Assembly (NCBI GenBank): GCA_003427395.1
Contig: BFEA01000440.1
Location: 736,932 to 759,377 of the forward strand
Reading direction: 5' to 3'
Source of the DNA: Chara braunii
Taxonomy: Eukaryota; Streptophyta; Charophyceae; Charales; Characeae
DNA: 22,446 bases
The notes under the pieces were generated by a model that ran no database searches, was not told the DNA's origin, and saw only the letters and a list, made by a program, of their open reading frames with translations. The position numbers were made by a program, and so were the translations under genes. The first letter of the stretch is position 1, and each line of letters begins with the position of its first letter. This document shows, one piece after another, positions 17,954 to 22,446 of the stretch.

Positions 17954-18604
17954 CTACTTACTAACTCCTCCTCCTGCATTTTTTTTTGTTTGCATAGAAG
18001 CCTTTATTAGAAGGTGATACAACATTTGATCGAAGTCACTTGCCGTAAGATTCTCCTTAATCTTTTCCCAGTCGTACCTGGTAGTAAAACTCTTCATTAA
18101 CTCCCTTTGCTCAACTTCGATGAAGTTGGTCGGAAAGATAAGGCATTTCGTCTTATCATGGAGATCGAGAATCCTCCTAGCTACGTTCTCAAACCTCTTA
18201 AGGAACACTTCGATCGTTCCAAATTTCTCCCGACTTACTTTACGAAGGTAAGAAACGTCCAACAATTCGTCTCCTAGCTGATACTTTTCTAACATTCGTT
18301 CACGAAATGTTTTCTAGACTTGTGCTCTATACGCCATTTCACCAACTTCTTCAGTGAGATCAACGTGTTTATAGTGTTTTACTACTTCCAACATCTTGCA
18401 TTCATTCCATTGAGACACATGAGCATTCAACTTGTATTTTTCTAACCAGTCCATAATATTCTCATCATCGAACAGAGAAACCTTGATCTTCAGAAATTTC
18501 TCATGTGACGTTGTGGTTTATCGGATAAGCCTTGACAATTCCTGAATGTCATTGCGTTTCTCGCCGTCCAAGTTATCGTTCTCAACGAGGTTGGGGCTCC
18601 CCAT
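17954..18604 (-). pseudogene. gag: gag of the second retroelement
   Basis: From the ATG at 18604 one frame runs MGSPNLVENDNLDGEKRNDI, EKFLKIKVSLFDDENIMDWL, AHVSQWNECKMLEVVKHYK, FRERMLEKYQLGDELLDVSY, KVSREKFGTIEVFLKRFENV and ends near 17954. The W-L-x-K-Y segment and the F-x-x-F-x-x-V-A-R-R helix fit the retrotransposon gag (capsid) domain. Two stops interrupt it: a TAA after LSRLIR and a TAG after AYRAQV. A Lys/Glu-rich segment follows in another frame to 17638 (EKEEEEEPTRKATKAER). Confidence 0.75.
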
Positions 18605-18918
18605 CTTGAGTGGAGAGTCAAGAGGAACAACGATCACAACCAGGTAGTTAAGTCAGAAAAAATTCTTAGCAATTTTTTCTCATTATGCGGTCCATGACTG
18701 ATCGAAATAGGTCATCCAAAGACAGTTCGAGTCCTTCGCTTTCGCACTAACATCTCAATATCTCTAAGTTGTATTAGGGTCATTGCCATGATATTGTCAC
18801 TTCTCCTTTCGAGAGAAAAACAAATCACATCCGAACATTCAATCAATACAAGGTAATTTTTCGATATTATTTTTCCGAGTGTCATTCCACTATGGATAAC
18901 GGTAGATAATCGTCATAT
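18605..18918 (-). other. Leader between primer-binding site and gag of the second retroelement
   Basis: These 314 bp separate the primer-binding site from the gag ATG. I see no coding pattern. A 5' untranslated leader with packaging signals would be expected here. Confidence 0.5.
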
Positions 18919-18933
18919 CCGGCAACAGTGCCA
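18919..18933 (-). promoter_or_regulatory. Primer-binding site, tRNA-Asp type, of the second retroelement
   Basis: On the minus strand TGGCACTGTTGCCGG matches TGGCGCCGTTGCCGG, the tRNA-Asp primer-binding site of many plant Ty3/gypsy elements, with two differences. It lies 314 bp upstream of the gag ATG and two bases inside a TG/CA boundary at 18936, the position expected for a PBS. Its orientation agrees with the gag and protease on the same strand. Confidence 0.65.
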
Positions 18934-18935
18934 CC

Positions 18936-19452
18936 TGTGGAATGCAACGGCCCCCTCGCGTCGCCGAACAAAAGAGGACCTCTCGGCCACATCACGTAGG
19001 AGTTTTGGTGTTTTATTTCCTTAGAGTCGGAACATTTCCTCTGAGAGATTCATCAAGGTGAACGATGGGGGTTGTCGCTCTAGCCGGGTGCGCCAGTCGT
19101 ACTTCTCGCGTTCCCTTACGACAGGTCAGGGTTCCCCGAAGCAGAACTCATATTCCATGAGGAGTTGTCATTATCCTCAGAGGTGTATCCCTACCAAGCT
19201 ACTGATCTACATACGAAAGTTTTTACATGCAATTGCAGAGGTAGACCATCCAGGGGCATTTTGTTAGTTCGTCGTAGTATAAGGAACTTTTACAGATAAA
19301 TGATGATCGATCTCGACTACCTCTTGTTCCGTAAGTTGCTGATTTCTTACGGAGCGGATCGCATTGGTCGACTAGGCTTCGTCGGGTCAATCACAACTCT
19401 GGCTGTTTCTAGTTATTTTATAAAAAACGTTCCCTTTGGAAAGGAAAGCAAT
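18936..19452 (-). other. Probable start of the 5' LTR of the second retroelement
   Basis: The LTR should end (minus strand) with ATTCCACA at 18936-18943, next to the primer site. The other LTR end was not found, and the 3' LTR is lost with the truncation, so the length is unknown. A short open frame (19058-19267) has no recognisable features. Confidence 0.45.
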
Positions 19453-19590
19453 GATATCGCAACCAAACACACATATGTCGCATTAAAACGCACAGATGTC
19501 GCAACCAAACATATTGATGTCGCAACCAAACACATGAATGTAGTGACTAGGACACACATAAATGTCGCAAACAAAGCACATAGATGCAAC
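19453..19590. repeat. Tandem 21-bp repeat, about six units
   Basis: Units such as TGTCGCAACCAAACATATTGA start at 19476, 19497, 19518, 19539 and 19563, with a first unit from about 19453. Most are 21 bp; the fifth is 24. On the plus strand this gives a seven-residue repeat (DVATKHI, DVATKHM) within a 98-codon open frame (19300-19596). The heptad follows from the 21-bp period and is not by itself evidence of a protein. Confidence 0.85.
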
Positions 19591-20730
19591 ACATAAGTGG
19601 TGGCTCGTCTCAGTGATCAAACGACAGTTCTTTGCAATGATTAAAAAATTGACAACAAGAAGTGTATCTTTGTTTTCGCCATCACATAAAACGGAAAGGA
19701 AAGTTTTCAAAAATATCCCACACTTGATGCACATAAGATCGATACAAAAGTCGCCACATCACTGACACACACAATTCACATAAATTGAAAATTTCTTAAT
19801 CGAATTTCAAAAACAACATGTAATAGCAATCTGACCATATTTCTCTTTGGTTTTTCTCATTACTTTTTTTTTATTCATACCACTTACGTCCTTCCTAATG
19901 TAGAGGTTATCACCTAGCTATGGATGTCTACCAGACTAAATATATACAAATGAAAGTATAAAACTTTTGTAACGCTTTATCGCCTTTCACACAAAAAATT
20001 CATAAAAAATATATAATTTTTATCACACATCCCTCCTGCGGTCCAGTACACGAGGGTCGGGTCTCTATCTTGGTCCACCATAGTCTGGTTGATCAAGCCA
20101 GATCTACGGCCCGCTGCGTTGTTATATTAGCGGCTGAGCCCTTATTGGTTGCGCAACGATAGACAATTTTTCCTGATAAACACTCTATCAGGACTCCCAA
20201 AAAAAACACGACAGACTCGACTCTTATCCCTTCGACATCCCCCAGGAGTAAGACTATCTGAGGCGGCCTTACCCCTCAAGCCTTACCCTTTGGTGAGACG
20301 TGGGCCCGCTGGCAGGTTACGTTGGTCAGCAGCCAACACTAGGGGTTGTGCCCTAGTGATGTCAGATTAACCCCTAGCGAGGTCTCATATATATCTTAAG
20401 ATTAGCATCATAGTAATTGGACGGTGTGTCAGAATAAACTCAGGCCTACTGCGGAACTACGCAGAGGTATGTCTCACGTAAAAACATTTTTCAGTTCTCT
20501 ATGCGACAACATAGAGAGTCTGGTGTTCTTCTCCAAAATCCAAAAAAAATCACCGCTAGATTCACCGGACCGTAGCCTCCCACTTGATCAAAGTAAAGAA
20601 GACCACACATCTTAAAGATAAAATTTCACAATGCGACCTTCCAGAATTTCACCAATAAATAACAAATTTATTGGTCTTTCCCGTCATACTTTATCATCCA
20701 AACTGCTTTTCATGTTATTTTAAATCATTT
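19591..20730. other. AT-rich DNA with two hairpins, no gene seen
   Basis: At 20172-20192 CCTGATA and TATCAGG form a perfect 7-bp stem with a 7-base loop. At 20337-20358 CACTAGGG and CCCTAGTG form a perfect 8-bp stem with a 6-base loop; CTAGGGGTT inside it could instead pair with AACCCCTAG at 20370-20378. I find no coding region. Confidence 0.55.
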
Positions 20731-20810
20731 AACCACCTTCCACTTTTGAAGGGGAGTCATTCATAAAATCTCACAACCACCTCCCACATGGAGGGGAGTC
20801 AACCATAGAA
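20731..20810. repeat. Direct repeat pair, 44 bp apart, with small hairpins
   Basis: AACCACCTTCCACTTTTGAA then GGGGAGTCA at 20731 recurs as AACCACCTCCCACATGGA then GGGGAGTCA at 20775. In both copies CCTTCC/GAAGG or CCTCC/GGAGG can form a short stem, so the arms have changed together. Confidence 0.7.
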
Positions 20811-21157
20811 CACTCATTACTGAGGGACCAACTTGTGTGTCTTCGTCTCAGCTCAACAATTAACATTCGGCATGAACAAGCATTTGAGTCTCAAAAGACT
20901 CATAGATCCTTTGGAATTTTCATATTTTTTCACCAAACGAACTGAACTCTTTTTTTTTATACTCAAGACTATTGTTTGTCCGTAGGCAGATTGAGCGAGT
21001 ATACAAAAGAGTAGACAGTTTACACATTTCACAAAAAAACACGAGATGCATCCTGTACCCCTCTCACGGCAGAAAAATCATCATACATTAGGATAAGTCC
21101 ACATATGTGAGAGTGATTGTGATCGTCTGAAAAAGAGGCAGTCTCAAGTTTTTATTA

Positions 21158-21342
21158 TGTATAGAGTTGGGATATCCCAACTCACATGAACAAAAATAGT
21201 TTTAAGGTCACACATATACTCAGAGTTGAACAACCTCAACTCAAAAATGAGACCGGGTAATCGCTATGTCACCAATATACTCAACGTTGGGAAAAATTTT
21301 AACTCAAGAGAATCAGGGATGACCATAATATCACAAAGTATC
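21158..21342. repeat. Three ~60-bp units each centred on an inverted repeat
   Basis: The first unit holds the perfect 20-bp palindrome GAGTTGGGATATCCCAACTC (21164-21183). The second has GAGTTGA and TCAACTC around a 6-base centre (21223-21242). The third has a decayed version (CGTTGG...TTAACTC, about 21282-21304). Each is followed by similar DNA (GGTCACACATAT, ATGTCACCAATAT, ATATCACAAAGTAT) at about 60-bp spacing. Confidence 0.7.
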
Positions 21343-22355
21343 GCACAGAAGTGTCATGACCTCAATAGTCGAAATTGAAAAATGGTCACAATCAGAACAA
21401 TGTCATAGACGCCTGGTTAAAAAAGAATTATCACGCTCAACTCGTAGATCGTGTATATATATTTTTAAGGACAAAATAACAACAATAATATATTGTAATG
21501 CTATGTATCATAACTGAACGAATAATTATGAATAAATAATAACGTTATGATGAAGTGAAAATTTTCAACCATGAAAGCTTTCAAATGCAATAAGAAGTAT
21601 TATATTTTACTCTCCGAGATTTTGACAGAAACATATTGTGCCGAGGGGCAATATAATCCTTTCTTAAAGTGATAACATTTTATTCATAAACCCCGCTCAA
21701 GGATCAAGCCTCACTGCTTCTCACTCCAATTTCAGCATGTGTTCTTTGTAGACCTTTGTCAATAAGGTAGTCAAGTTTTCCATACATACTCCGGGATGTG
21801 TTATCCCTTCGCATGTAGATGAACCCACTTGACACAAAAATAGTTGGGGATTCACCCCCTACCTCTTTGTGACAGGTAGTAGCTGCCTCCCTCAAGGCCG
21901 TTGTCTCACAAGGTTCAAACACTTTCCTCCTATTCAATAGTAGTGTAGTCAGTCTACCACAAAGGATTAGATGACAACACCCCACTATGGATCAGGAACA
22001 TAGTTCCGACGTGGGTCTCACTACCACCTACAAGACAAGATTATAACTTCTTCAAAGTCTTCTTTCAGGGAAATGATAACTTAGGATTGCAACTTTCTAT
22101 GGGTAGACTTCACACATTGATCACTTCTCGCGAAATTCACTTTCCCAAATAATTGGTCACTTCATTCACCTTCGAATCTGTATCGGACGTGGATTCTGTG
22201 TAAGATCTCTACCCCTTTTTGAAAATCAACCCACGCATATAGATTCAGAACAAAATAGATATAAATGGATAATTCAGATTGACTAACTTATATAGATAAA
22301 TTGAGAAAAAACCTATGCTACCAGAGTGGCCCGAGGTCACTTGCGCGGCCGAGTC
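21343..22355. other. AT-rich DNA, no gene recognised
   Basis: The only longer open frame is on the minus strand (21704-21985, 93 codons, GTG start). It has no family resemblance, so I do not call it. Nothing else stands out. Confidence 0.4.
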
Positions 22356-22446
22356 AAAATAATAAAATAAAATAAAATAAAATAAAATATTTCTGACTTT
22401 TATTTTTTATTTTAAATTTGGTGTCGAATTTCGATGTGACCCTGAG
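22356..22446. repeat. (TAAAA)n microsatellite and near-palindromic edge
   Basis: About six TAAAA units (22356-22388) are followed by a T-rich complement (TTTTATTTTTTATTTTAAA), so the pair could form a hairpin. The window ends in GGTGTCGAATTTCGATGTGACC, whose middle TCGAATTTCGA is a one-base-off palindrome. This could be a retroelement terminus, but the window ends too soon to tell. Confidence 0.6.

Larger units (their letters stand above)
15545..18604 (-). pseudogene. Second retroelement (gag-knuckle-protease), 3' truncated
   Basis: On the minus strand a second element starts with gag at ATG 18604 and continues through a charged region, a zinc knuckle (17484-17525), several conserved blocks, a retropepsin-like domain (about 16220-16440) and a linker to 15545. 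It differs from the plus-strand element in all shared domains, so it is not an inverted copy. Its primer-binding site and probable LTR edge lie upstream at 18919-18936. RT and later domains are absent. The coding path contains many stops (for example 18534-18532, 18336-18334 and in the knuckle) and several frame changes. Ty3/gypsy is the likely superfamily, from the protease type, gag type and PBS, but without RT this is an inference. Confidence 0.8.

Noticed and set aside
21704-21985. Minus-strand open frame of 93 codons.
   Set aside because: GTG start, no ATG near the beginning, no recognisable motif, and located in repeat-like AT-rich DNA.
1-22446. CRISPR arrays, operons, bacterial promoters or ribosomal RNA.
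   Set aside because: No regular repeat-spacer array, no bacterial gene layout and no rRNA-like sequence was seen; gene families are those of plant-type nuclear repeats.

Overview
The window looks like repeat-dominated nuclear DNA from a plant-lineage eukaryote. It holds a DUF4283/CCHC gag-like gene, a hAT transposase with BED finger, two Ty3/gypsy-type retroelements (one with a tRNA-Asp-type primer-binding site), long AC/AG microsatellites, U6-snRNA-like copies and tRNA-like copies. A streptophyte alga such as Chara fits, but no species can be named from the sequence alone. I see no intact protein-coding gene; every protein-like segment carries stop codons or frameshifts.

Layout. 1-476: tandem 88-94 bp repeats. 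540-5577 (minus): a 5-kb broken gene with a DUF4283-like N-terminus, a zinc knuckle, a long Pro/Ser/Thr-rich then Gln-rich middle, and a C-terminal region I cannot assign. 5580-6460: pyrimidine-rich degenerate repeats, homopolymers, AC repeat and small palindromes. 7092-9306 (minus): a decayed hAT transposase, including a hATC dimerisation domain recoverable only in a shifted frame. 9370-12137: a dense field of small-RNA-derived sequences (two tRNA-like, four U6-like) embedded in AC, AG and poly-A tracts. 12.2-12.9 kb: GC-rich minisatellites and a G-rich tract. 12905-15545 (plus): gag, protease and partial reverse transcriptase of a Ty3/gypsy element. 15545-18604 (minus): gag, zinc knuckle and protease of a second, different retroelement, followed by its primer-binding site and LTR edge near 18919-18936. 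18936-22446: AT-rich, apparently non-coding, probably LTR or other repeat DNA with several short tandem and inverted repeats.

The two retroelements meet tail to tail at about 15545, each losing its 3' half there. The stop codons in the broken genes are mostly one transition away from Gln, Trp or Arg codons, which fits decay by cytosine deamination in silenced DNA. The two most unusual signals are the cluster of U6-like sequences, each followed by A-rich then GA-rich DNA, and the large Gln-rich gag-like gene with an unassigned C-terminal region.
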